Part shown: piece by piece, positions 32,080-39,879 of the stretch
Numbering within the stretch: the stretch's first letter is position 1
Layout: each line of letters begins with the position of its first letter
DNA from: Verrucomicrobiia bacterium
Lineage (GTDB): Bacteria; Verrucomicrobiota; Verrucomicrobiia; Limisphaerales; DSYF01
Assembly (NCBI GenBank): GCA_035765895.1
Contig: DASTWL010000009.1
Coordinates: 1 to 57,685, forward strand
Reading direction: 5' to 3'
DNA: 57,685 nucleotides
The notes under the pieces: generated by a model
What the model saw: the letters and a program-made list of their open reading frames with translations, nothing else
What the model was told of the DNA's origin: nothing
Databases searched by the model: none
Made by a program: the position numbers and the translations under genes

Positions 32080-32646
32080 TTAATTGACCGTGCCTGTGGC
32101 CTGATCGAAGGAGCCAATCACGGGCGCACCGACGGCCTGTCCGTTGCTGACGCGCTGGTAAGTCCATTCGATCTTCTGGAAGGCGATCGAGATGCTTTCG
32201 GTGGGCCGGTTGTCGCCGCCGGCCGAACCACTGGTTTGCACGCTGGTGATGAGCGCCTCGGTGAGCTTGACCTTGTAGAATTCCACCTGTCCTCCCGATT
32301 GATCCCGCAAGGTCAACGTCACGGTGGAGAAATGGGTGCCTTGGGCACAGGCGAGTGCGAGCGGGACCGAGGCCGCGTCCACGGTCTTCATGATGTTCAG
32401 GTCGGAAAAGCTGACCTTGCCCGCGGAGATGCCGCCCGCGCCGCCGCTGCCGATGGTCGCCGGATTGGACATGCCAAACGAAAAACTCAACACAGGGATT
32501 TCATTGGTGTGTGCCGGGTCCGTGGATTCGCCCGTGATGCCCGAAATTTTCAGAAACGCGTCGTAGGCGGCCTGGGACCGGCTGACGGTCAGCAACAGTC
32601 CCGCCACGGCCACGAGCAGCGCATGCCGAAATGAAATGGTCTTCAT
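32080..32646 (-). CDS. Secreted Hcp-like protein
   Basis: The 188-residue protein has a clear signal peptide ('ALLVAVAGLLLTVSRSQA') and then an Hcp barrel: 'AFLKISGITGESTDPAHTNE', 'VPVLSFSFG'-like strand, 'LNIMKTVDAASVPLALACAQ', 'VEFYKVKLTEALITSVQTSG' and 'GDNRPTESISIAFQKIEWTY'. The last blocks match the Hcp/HcpA family well. No other type VI genes occur in the window. With the next gene it forms a two-gene unit of exported Hcp-like proteins. The ATG at 32646 is chosen because it fits the signal peptide. Confidence 0.82.
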   Translation of the reverse strand: MKTISFRHALLVAVAGLLLTVSRSQAAYDAFLKISGITGESTDPAHTNEIPVLSFSFGMSNPATIGSGGAGGISAGKVSFSDLNIMKTVDAASVPLALACAQGTHFSTVTLTLRDQSGGQVEFYKVKLTEALITSVQTSGSAGGDNRPTESISIAFQKIEWTYQRVSNGQAVGAPVIGSFDQATGTVN

Positions 32647-32744
32647 GAGCTTTCGTTTAACAGCGGGCGTTGAATTGTAAAGCCTTTGTCCGACCGGACA
32701 TTCCGTCCGTGCATCCGGGCGGAAACACGGTATGCTTCGCCGCC

Positions 32745-33848
32745 ATGCAGTTCGGACCGCTCCAACTGACATCCAACCTGTTCCTCTCGCCGCTGGCGGG
32801 TTACACCAACCTGCCGTTCCGGCTCGTTGTGCGCGAGGTCGGCGGCGTGGGGTTGTGCACCACGGACCTCGTCAACGCCCGCTCGCTCCTGGAGAAACGG
32901 GCGAAGGCGTTCAAATTGATCGAGACCAACGCGGCGGATCATCCGCTGGCCGTGCAATTGTTCGGCTCCGTTCCCGAAGAAATGCGGGATGCCGCGCAGG
33001 TGCTCGAAGCCCGCGGCGTCAATGCCATCGACATCAACATGGGCTGCCCGGTGAAGAAGGTGGTCAAGGTGGGCGGCGGGTCGGCGATGATGACCGAGCT
33101 GGACAAGACCGCGGCCCTCGTCAAAGGCATGGTCAATGCGGTGAAAATTCCCGTGACGGCGAAAATGCGCCTGGGCTGGGACGATGACAACATCACCGCA
33201 CCGGATCTGGCCCGCGCCTTGGAGGACGTGGGCGTGGCGGCGATTTTTATTCATGGTCGCACGCGGCAGCAAGGTTTCAGCGGCACCGTCAACCTCGCGG
33301 GCATCCGCGCCGTGGCGCAGGCGGTGAAGCGGATTCCCGTCATCGGCAACGGCGACGTGACGACGCCTGTGGCCGCAAAGCACATGCTCGAGGAAACCGG
33401 CTGCGCCGGGGTGAGCGTCGGCCGTGGCGCCTTTTACGATCCGTGGATTTTCAAGCGGACGAAGCACCTGCTCGCCACCGGCGAACTGCTGCCCGAACCG
33501 CCGTTTGCCGAGCGCGTGCGCGTGCTGCGGCGGCATTTCGACCTGATGGTGGACGTGTTTGGCGAGGAACTGGGCTGCCGGATGTTCCGCAAGATTGCGC
33601 CGTGGTATGCCAAACGTTTTGGTCCGGCCGCCGAATTCAACAAGCGCGTGGTGCTGATTTCCACCCGCACTGATTTTGAGGTGACGCTGGCCCATTACCT
33701 GAACTGGCGCGCGCAATTCGTGGACGAACAGGGCGAACTCCTCCCGCGCTTCCGCCAGGCACCGATGGTGGCGTCCTTCATGCAGGAGCCGGGCGAAGCG
33801 CCGCGCCAGGCCATACCGGTGCCCAAGGGACCGGTCGAGGTGTGGTGA
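32745..33848 (+). CDS. dus: tRNA-dihydrouridine synthase
   Basis: The 367-residue flavin enzyme reduces uridines in tRNA D-loops. Motifs are 'FLSPLAGYTNLPFRLVVRE', 'QLFGSVPEEM', 'IDINMGCPVKKVVKVGGGSA' with the catalytic Cys in GCP, 'VTAKMRLGWD', 'AIFIHGRTRQQGFSG' and 'VIGNGDVTTP'. Length is typical plus a Pro-rich tail of about 20 residues. The ATG at 32745 was chosen since 'QFGPLQL' begins the fold; the gene is divergent from the Hcp-like pair. Confidence 0.93.
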   Translation: MQFGPLQLTSNLFLSPLAGYTNLPFRLVVREVGGVGLCTTDLVNARSLLEKRAKAFKLIETNAADHPLAVQLFGSVPEEMRDAAQVLEARGVNAIDINMGCPVKKVVKVGGGSAMMTELDKTAALVKGMVNAVKIPVTAKMRLGWDDDNITAPDLARALEDVGVAAIFIHGRTRQQGFSGTVNLAGIRAVAQAVKRIPVIGNGDVTTPVAAKHMLEETGCAGVSVGRGAFYDPWIFKRTKHLLATGELLPEPPFAERVRVLRRHFDLMVDVFGEELGCRMFRKIAPWYAKRFGPAAEFNKRVVLISTRTDFEVTLAHYLNWRAQFVDEQGELLPRFRQAPMVASFMQEPGEAPRQAIPVPKGPVEVW

Positions 33849-33889
33849 TGTAATGCGTGATGCGTGAAAGCCGGGGCACGCGTCACGTT

Positions 33890-34870
33890 TCACTGCCGCG
33901 CGAAGATGCGCCGGATGACGTCCTCAATCGGCACTTCCTCAATGTCGAGATCCTGCACGGGCAGTTCATCAAGCAGCGCCTTGCACACCGGCACGACGCG
34001 GTCGCGTTTCACCTTGAGCTTGATGCTGCTGGCGTTTTGTTCGACGACTTCGCCGAACCTGGCCAGCGATTCCGGCGCGCAATCGGCGGCGCCGGCGCAG
34101 TGAACGGTCAGCAGTTTGAAATCCGCAAAGCGGTCCACAATTTCCTCCAGCTTGCCATCGAAGAAAATCACGCCGTGATCAATGATGATCACGCGTTCGC
34201 AAAGCTCCTGGATGTCGGCCATGTAATGGCTGGTCAACAGGATGGTGGTGCGGTGCCGGGCGTTGTAGTCCCGCAGAAACTCGCGCACCGTTTTCTGGGA
34301 AACGACGTCGAGGCCGATGGTCGGCTCGTCGAGGAACAACACCTTGGGCTGGTGCAGCAGCGAGGCGATCAATTCCATCTTCATGCGCTCGCCCAGCGAG
34401 AGTTCGCGCACCTGGACGTTGAGCTTTTCCGCCACGCCGAGCAGTTCGGTCATTTCGCCGACGATGCGGTCGCGTTCGCGATCGGAGATGCCGTAGATTT
34501 TGGCGTTGAGATCGAGGGATTCGCGTGCGGGCAGATCCCACCAGAGCTGGTTTTTCTGGCCGAGCAACAGGGCGAACTGGCGGCGGTAATCATCGTGCCG
34601 CTGCCAGGGGACGTGCCCCAGAACGCTGGCGGTGCCGCTGGTGGGATAGAGCAGGCCGGCCAGCATTTTCAATGTGGTGGTCTTGCCCGCGCCGTTCGGG
34701 CCGAGAAAGCCGACGAGTTCGCCGGGTTCGATGCGGAAGCTGACGTCCTTGACGGCAAAAAGCTGTTCGTATTGGCGGCGGAACAACCCCTTCACCGCGC
34801 CGGCGAAGCCGGGCTGCTTCTTGTAGGTGCGGAAGGATTTGGTCAGGCCGTTGACTTCGATGACCGGCAT
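33890..34870 (-). CDS. ABC transporter ATP-binding protein (ABC-2 export type)
   Basis: The 326-residue ATPase has Walker A 'GPNGAGKT', the signature 'LSLGERMKME', Walker B 'VLFLDEPTIGLD' and the switch His in 'LTSHYMAD'. A C-terminal domain of about 70 residues (from 'LLTVHCAGAADCAPESLARF') follows, as in ABC-2 (CcmA/YadG-like) exporters. It lies 48 bases downstream of dnaA on the same strand. No membrane subunit is adjacent, so the transporter partner must be elsewhere or is missing. The substrate is unknown. Confidence 0.9.
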   Translation of the reverse strand: MPVIEVNGLTKSFRTYKKQPGFAGAVKGLFRRQYEQLFAVKDVSFRIEPGELVGFLGPNGAGKTTTLKMLAGLLYPTSGTASVLGHVPWQRHDDYRRQFALLLGQKNQLWWDLPARESLDLNAKIYGISDRERDRIVGEMTELLGVAEKLNVQVRELSLGERMKMELIASLLHQPKVLFLDEPTIGLDVVSQKTVREFLRDYNARHRTTILLTSHYMADIQELCERVIIIDHGVIFFDGKLEEIVDRFADFKLLTVHCAGAADCAPESLARFGEVVEQNASSIKLKVKRDRVVPVCKALLDELPVQDLDIEEVPIEDVIRRIFARQ

Positions 34871-34918
34871 GACGGCAGTGTCAAAATCAAACGGTCAATG
34901 TCGAGCGCGGAACCCGCT

Positions 34919-36280
34919 TCAGCGCATCAACTGCTTTTCGAGGTAATGGACAACCTGTCGGACGCCGGAGTCCACTTCCATGCGGTCCTTCACCAGCCGG
35001 CAGGCATGCAGCACGGTGCCGTGGTCGCGGCCGCCAAAGGCTTCACCGATGGCACTGAGGGAGTTTTCCGTCAGCTGGCGCGAAAGATACATCGCGATCT
35101 GCCGCGGAAAGGCGATGTTTTCCGGGCGGCGCTTGCTGGTCATGTCGGCCAGCCGGATGTCAAAGTGCTCGGCCACCTTCTTCTGAATGCTTTCGATGTT
35201 GATGGTGAAGCGGCCTTCCTCGTGCAGCACTTCGCGAAGCAATCCTTCCACGACTTCCGGATTGAGCTTCTGGCCCGTCAGCGAGGCAAACGAGGCGACG
35301 CGGATCAACGCGCCTTCGAGGCGGCGGATGTTGCTCCGGATGCGGTGCGCCAGAAAATCAAGGATGTCATCCTGCAGTTTGACGCCCAGCACGTCGGCCT
35401 TTTTCTTCAAGATGGCGAGGCGCATTTCGACGTCCGGCGGCTGCAGATCGGTGACCAGCCCCCATTCGAAGCGGGACACCAGCCGGTGTTCGAGCCCCTG
35501 GATTTCGCTGGCCGGCCGGTCGCACGTGAGGACGATTTGCTTGTGCGCCTCGTGCAGCGCGTTGAACGTGTGGAAGAATTCCTCCTGAATCCGCTCCTTG
35601 CCGGCCAGGAACTGGATGTCGTCGATGAGCAGCACGTCCGTCTGGCGGTATTTTTTGCGGAACTTCACCAGCTGGTTGTTTTGCAGCGCGTCAATGAATT
35701 CATTCGTGAATTTTTCCGAGGAGACGTAGGCGACTTTCGCGTTTTTCTTGGCGCCGACCACGTGCTGGCCAATGGCGTGCAGCAGGTGCGTTTTGCCGAG
35801 CCCGACGCCGCCATACAGGAACAGCGGGTTGTAGGCCTTGCCGGGGGACTGGGCGACGGCCAGCGCGGCGGCGTAGGCGAAGTTGTTGTTGTTGCCGACG
35901 ACGAATGAATCAAAGGTGTTCTTGGGATTGAAGGCGAGATCCCCGTTGAGGCCGGACTTTTCCGCTGCGGTGTCGGTCCGGGCTTTGGCGGGCGCGGCAA
36001 TGGCGTGAGCATGGGCGGGCGGCGGCGGGGTGTTGGACACCTTGAACTTCACGTCCAGCCGTTTGCCGCAGGCCACCGCCAGCACGTCCTGCAGCAGCCC
36101 CATGTAGTTGTCCTTGAGCCAGACCTCGCAGAAATCGTTGGCGACCTCGAGTTCAATGGCGTTGGCATCGACCGAGACGGCCCGCAACGGCGCGAACCAA
36201 AGATTGAAAATGTCGGCGCTCAACATGGCCTTCAACTGAGCCTGCGCCGCGCCCCATACCTTGTCTGCTGAAACCTGCAT
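34919..36280 (-). CDS. dnaA: Chromosomal replication initiator DnaA
   Basis: The 453-residue protein has domain I (about 1-85), a short Ala-rich linker (about 95-115) and the AAA+ domain with Walker A 'GGVGLGKTHLL', Walker B 'VLLIDDIQFLAG' and the sensor arginines. The C-terminal DNA-binding domain includes 'LADMTSKRRPENIAFPRQIA' and the DnaA signature 'GEAFGGRDHGTVLHAC'. DnaA binds TTATNCACA boxes to open the origin. The upstream region (36281-36707) holds candidate boxes. No dnaN, recF or rpmH lies beside it, unlike in many bacteria. Confidence 0.95.
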   Translation of the reverse strand: MQVSADKVWGAAQAQLKAMLSADIFNLWFAPLRAVSVDANAIELEVANDFCEVWLKDNYMGLLQDVLAVACGKRLDVKFKVSNTPPPPAHAHAIAAPAKARTDTAAEKSGLNGDLAFNPKNTFDSFVVGNNNNFAYAAALAVAQSPGKAYNPLFLYGGVGLGKTHLLHAIGQHVVGAKKNAKVAYVSSEKFTNEFIDALQNNQLVKFRKKYRQTDVLLIDDIQFLAGKERIQEEFFHTFNALHEAHKQIVLTCDRPASEIQGLEHRLVSRFEWGLVTDLQPPDVEMRLAILKKKADVLGVKLQDDILDFLAHRIRSNIRRLEGALIRVASFASLTGQKLNPEVVEGLLREVLHEEGRFTINIESIQKKVAEHFDIRLADMTSKRRPENIAFPRQIAMYLSRQLTENSLSAIGEAFGGRDHGTVLHACRLVKDRMEVDSGVRQVVHYLEKQLMR

Positions 36281-36660
36281 TTGCCTCCCTTAAGCCTTGT
36301 TTTCGACCGTTTTATTCACCTTGCCACTTTACACGGATGTAACACGTCATTCGGTTTGTCGTTTTACCATCAAATCGCACCCGGGCCAGAAAAAAGCTTT
36401 CGGCGGCATCGGGATTCTTGCGGTCGCTTTCACGGCTTGGTTGTAAGTCATTCAAAAACAATGTTTTAGATTCTTGAAAAAACAGGCGGCCGGCTGGTTG
36501 AAACGAGACGGCCGCGCGCTGGGAACTCAGTTCTGATCTCCAATGAGTATCTAGGAGAAGGACACGGGGGAGACGAGGACAACATATTTTTTGTTGTTCA
36601 CGAGTTATTCACACCGTGCGTTCATCAATAAATCCGGCCCTGAAATGATATTTTGAAACG
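36281..36660. other. DnaA-box-bearing, AT-rich region upstream of dnaA (candidate origin or autoregulatory region)
   Basis: The roughly 420-base gap between dnaA and glnA is AT-richer than nearly everything else in the window. It holds an exact TTATNCACA match, TTATTCACA at 36605-36613, with near matches TTGTTCACG at 36594-36602 and TTATTCACC at 36312-36320. Two of these lie within 20 bases, next to the AT tract 'ACATATTTTTTGTTG' (about 36582-36596). This fits dnaA autoregulation or an origin. No coding sequence is seen. Confidence 0.45.
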
Positions 36661-36690
36661 TCAAAGCGCCCCGTTGCCGGGGCGCCTGTC
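36660..36690 (-). terminator. Terminator-like hairpin after glnA
   Basis: GCGCCCC (36666-36672) and GGGGCGC (36679-36685) form a 7-bp stem with a 6-base loop, about 22 bases past the glnA stop. On the minus strand it is followed by TTTGACGTTT. Confidence 0.5.
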
Positions 36691-36707
36691 GTGGAAACAT
36701 TGGGGGC

Positions 36708-38120
36708 TCACACGTCGTAATACATGGAGAACTCGTAGGGATGCGGCCGCAGGCGCAGCGCGTCGTGCTCCTTGCGCTTGCTGCTGATCCACATCTCCAA
36801 AAAGTCGCGCGTGAACACATCGCCCTTGAGCAAAAAGTCGTGATCGCGTTCCAGGTGATCCAGAGCCTCGCCGAGGCTGCCCGCGACGTTGGGCACCTGC
36901 TTCAGTTCTTCGGGAGGCAGCTCGTAGATGTTTTTGTCCAGCGGTTCGCCCGGTTCGATTTTATTGACGATGCCGTCCAGGCCCGCCATGAGCAGCGCCG
37001 CGAAGGCGAGGTAGGGATTCGCGGCCGGATCGGGCGGGCGATATTCGATGCGCTTCGCCTTCGGGCTGTCGCTATACATCGGGATGCGCACGGCGGCGGA
37101 GCGGTTGCGGGCGGAGTAGGCGAGGTTCACGGGTGCCTCGAAGCCGGGCACGAGGCGTTTGTAGCTGTTCGTCGTAGGGTTGCACAGTGCGCACAGGGCC
37201 TTGGCGTGTTTGAGCAGGCCGCCAATGTAATAGAGCGCCATCCGGCTGAGGCCGCCGTATTCATTGCCGGCGAAGAGCGGTTTGCCCTTTTTCCACAATG
37301 ACTGGTGCGTGTGCATGCCGGAACCGTTGTCGCCGAAGAGGGGTTTGGGCATGAAGCACGCCGTCTTGCCATGCCGCTTGGCGACGTTTTTGACGACGTA
37401 TTTGTAAACCATCATCGCGTCGGCGGCGCGCACGAGGGTGTCGAAGCGGTAGTCAATTTCCGCCTGACCGGCGGTGGCGACTTCGTGGTGCTGGCGCTCA
37501 ATTTTGACGCCGAGTTCCTCCATGATCAGGCACATTTCGGTCCGGATGTCCTGCTGCGTGTCGGCGGGGGCGACGGGGAAATACCCTTCCTTGTGGCGGA
37601 TTTTGTAACCAAGGTTCGGCATCTCGTCCCGTCCGGTATTCCACACCGCTTCGTCGCTCTCCACGGAGTAAAATGACCCGTTGCTGCGCGAGTCATATTG
37701 CACGTTGTCGAAAATGAAGAATTCCGCCTCGGGCCCCATGAATGACTGGTCGGCCAGACCAGTGGAGAGAAGGTATTTCTCGGCCTTCTGCGCTATGCCG
37801 CGTGGATCGCGTGAATAGGGTTCCTTGGTGCCCGTTTCCGCGATGGTGGAGGTCAGGCTCAGCGTCGGCACGGAGCAAAACGGATCGATGAATGCCGTGG
37901 CCGGGTCTGGCAGGGCCAGCATGTCGCTCGCTTCAATGCTCTTCCACCCGCGAATGGACGAGCCGTCAAAACCCAGTCCCTCCGCGAAGACCTCCTCGGT
38001 CAATTCCGCGATGGGACAGGAGAAGTGCTGCCAGGTGCCAAAGGTGTCCACGAACTTGATATCCACCATTTTTGCGCCGTGTTGCTTGGCCATTTCGATG
38101 ACTGATTTGGGGGTGCTCAT
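36708..38120 (-). CDS. glnA: Glutamine synthetase, type I
   Basis: The 470-residue enzyme makes glutamine from glutamate, ammonia and ATP. It has '[20 protein letters not shown]', '[15 protein letters not shown]', '[19 protein letters not shown]' and 'NRSAAVRIP'. The adenylylation loop '[16 protein letters not shown]' keeps the Tyr modified by GlnE in GSI-beta enzymes, so covalent control is possible if an adenylyltransferase exists elsewhere. The ATG at 38120 starts '[20 protein letters not shown]', the normal GlnA opening, with GGAGCAACC upstream. No glnB or ntr gene is adjacent. Confidence 0.95.
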   Translation of the reverse strand: MSTPKSVIEMAKQHGAKMVDIKFVDTFGTWQHFSCPIAELTEEVFAEGLGFDGSSIRGWKSIEASDMLALPDPATAFIDPFCSVPTLSLTSTIAETGTKEPYSRDPRGIAQKAEKYLLSTGLADQSFMGPEAEFFIFDNVQYDSRSNGSFYSVESDEAVWNTGRDEMPNLGYKIRHKEGYFPVAPADTQQDIRTEMCLIMEELGVKIERQHHEVATAGQAEIDYRFDTLVRAADAMMVYKYVVKNVAKRHGKTACFMPKPLFGDNGSGMHTHQSLWKKGKPLFAGNEYGGLSRMALYYIGGLLKHAKALCALCNPTTNSYKRLVPGFEAPVNLAYSARNRSAAVRIPMYSDSPKAKRIEYRPPDPAANPYLAFAALLMAGLDGIVNKIEPGEPLDKNIYELPPEELKQVPNVAGSLGEALDHLERDHDFLLKGDVFTRDFLEMWISSKRKEHDALRLRPHPYEFSMYYDV

Positions 38121-38539
38121 AATGTGGTTGCTCCATTTATTCGTGGTTGCGGCAAAAGCCGGAGGTTTGCCTGCGGGTTGTTTCGGGCCCGGACCGCCGT
38201 GTCCGTGGGGAAAATAAAGGCCATGCCTCAACGACTTTTCCTGTCCCGGCCGGCGTGATTTCGCCCAGCTTGCAAGGCTCGCGGAGGGCTGCGTTCATTT
38301 TCATCGGACGGTGGATGCGGTGATACTAGTCCGGCCGGGAAGCGAGTAAACAGGAATGTGCAGACCGCGAATGTGCCGGCGCATCCGGGCTTGTCCTTGC
38401 CGCGCTCCGGTGGCGGCCATTGCCCGGCAGACCAATTTAAGTGGGGGCCGGCTCATTCGGTGCGGCGACGGGTCCTTATAGCTTATCCATGTTAGATGTT
38501 TCGATAATACCTTTCTTGCGGACTTGACGGCAATAAGTG

Positions 38540-38744
38540 GCTATGATTTGTTACGTGCGTATTCAGCAGGGAAAATATGAGGCCAGCAAGAAGCTGGGTG
38601 TTCTTTGAAGATTTTTAAGATTTCGGCGCCGTATTAATAGTTCAGGTCGGCGTCGATGTTCTCCGAAATCCTGCTGTTGAACTAATCGAAAATTCCCCGG
38701 GCCTTTCAGCCACCCTCTGGCTGTCTGGCCCGGTTTTTGTTTTT
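38540..38744 (+). ncRNA. Candidate structured small RNA with strong terminator
   Basis: No gene is found in 38121-38750 on either strand, yet a strong plus-strand intrinsic terminator ends the stretch. Upstream are nested complementary segments: CAGCAGG (38564-38570) with CCTGCTG (38670-38676); a perfect hairpin CCAGC-AAGAA-GCTGG (38583-38597); and GATTTCGG/CGCCG (38619-38631) with CGGCG (38648-38652) and CCGAAATC (38663-38670). The 5' end is a guess; TTGACG at 38524 and TATGAT at 38542 lie nearby but with short (12-base) spacing. No known RNA family was recognised. The rest of the gap (38121-38539) shows nothing else clear. Confidence 0.45.
38697..38744 (+). terminator. Strong rho-independent terminator
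   Basis: CCGGGCC (38697-38703) pairs with GGCCCGG (38727-38733), with an inner CAGCC/GGCTG pair, then TTTTTGTTTTT. The plus strand has no gene for it to serve other than the candidate small RNA. The same hairpin could also end the minus-strand amidohydrolase gene, but its minus-strand T tract is weak (GGAATTTT). Confidence 0.85.
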
Positions 38745-38750
38745 ACGGAT

Positions 38751-39755
38751 TCAACTTTGCCGGGTCTGCCGCAGCAGCGACCAGCCGCGCGTGAACACCT
38801 CCGGCGGGAAACCCATGGCGACTTTGAGCTGGTAATCCCGCTCCAGGACGTTGGGCTGGCGCCGGGATTGCCGCCACGCCCGCCAGTCAACGAAGCCACG
38901 CAGCCACGCCCACAGCCCTTCCACGGGCACCGGGTAATCGCTGCCGTGCACCATCCGCCCGACCACTTCCGGCTTCAGACAGGTGCGCACGTGTCGTCCG
39001 CGCAAGGGCACGTTGAAGGCGCTGATGTCGCCGTAGAGCCGTGGGTGATGGTTGAACATTTCCAACAGGGTGAAAAAATACTCCGGATCGGTCAGGCCGC
39101 TTTTCGTGGCGCAATGCGCGGCAATGACCGTGACCCCGCATTCCAAGGGCAGGCGCAGCACGGCGGGATTCGCCAGGTCCGGCCGCACCACGGGCACTGT
39201 GTGTTCGCCGCCCGTGTGGGCCAGCAGTGGCAGGCCGGCGGCCGCCATGCGTTCCCAAAACTTGGTGAAGCGGCGGTCGTTGCAATCGATGTTGTGGCAA
39301 TTGGGCAGGCATTTCATCGCCGCCGCACCTTGGGCGAGGCAGCGCTCCAGTTCGTCGAGCGCGTCGGGCCGGGCGGGGTGAATGGACACGGCGGGCAGAA
39401 ATTCGGGGTGCTCGCGCGCCAGCTGCAGCACGTAGTCGTTGGGCACATAAAACGAACCCACGTCCGGCAGTTTGCGGCCGCGTTCGTCGTAAACCTCGTC
39501 ATGCGCCAGAATGAGCGCTCCGCCCAAGGATGATTGGCGGATCTGGGCCAGCAGATGCTCGACGTAGAGCGCGTCGAAATTCCGGTCGAAGGCGTCGGCT
39601 GGCAGGCCGGCGTGCCGCAGCATCAGGGCCGCCAGAGGCCGATGCCAGCCGCGAACGCGCAGCCAGCAGCCGGTGCCGCTGGCGCCCGTGCCGACGATGT
39701 GGACGTGAAAATCCAGCGGCTTGATTGACGGGGGCGGCGCGGCGGGCGTTTGCAT
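38751..39755 (-). CDS. Amidohydrolase-family metal-dependent hydrolase
   Basis: The 334-residue TIM-barrel protein has 'LDFHVHIVGTG' with the HxH metal motif near the N terminus, 'PLLAHTGGEH', 'VIAAHCATKS' and 'MVHGSDYPVPV', the Asp of the last being the usual metal ligand. This is the amidohydrolase-2 type pattern (TatD/ACMSD-like). The start at 39755 is chosen because the HxH strand begins 16 residues later; the frame is open further upstream. The substrate cannot be inferred. Divergent from the prolyl oligopeptidase gene. Confidence 0.85.
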   Translation of the reverse strand: MQTPAAPPPSIKPLDFHVHIVGTGASGTGCWLRVRGWHRPLAALMLRHAGLPADAFDRNFDALYVEHLLAQIRQSSLGGALILAHDEVYDERGRKLPDVGSFYVPNDYVLQLAREHPEFLPAVSIHPARPDALDELERCLAQGAAAMKCLPNCHNIDCNDRRFTKFWERMAAAGLPLLAHTGGEHTVPVVRPDLANPAVLRLPLECGVTVIAAHCATKSGLTDPEYFFTLLEMFNHHPRLYGDISAFNVPLRGRHVRTCLKPEVVGRMVHGSDYPVPVEGLWAWLRGFVDWRAWRQSRRQPNVLERDYQLKVAMGFPPEVFTRGWSLLRQTRQS

Positions 39756-39879
39756 GGCGACAGGTTGCCGACGCCATGCAGGGCGGGACAACCGAATTTT
39801 CCTGGTCGCCGTGGTGGTCGCCGGGCATCCTCGGTGTTCCTCATTTGACCGCCGTCCGGCCAGCCGGCATCGTGGGCGC

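Noticed and set aside
31275-32646. Calling the Hcp-like pair part of a type VI secretion system
   Set aside because: Signal peptides and the absence of any other type VI gene in the window argue against it.
33857-35908. 683-residue plus-strand frame across the ABC ATPase and dnaA
   Set aside because: Antisense to two clear genes; no motif; composition typical of shadow frames.
38540-38744. Assigning the candidate RNA to 6S, tmRNA, RNase P, SRP RNA or a riboswitch class
   Set aside because: None of the hallmark sequences of those RNAs was found, and no plus-strand gene follows that a riboswitch could control.
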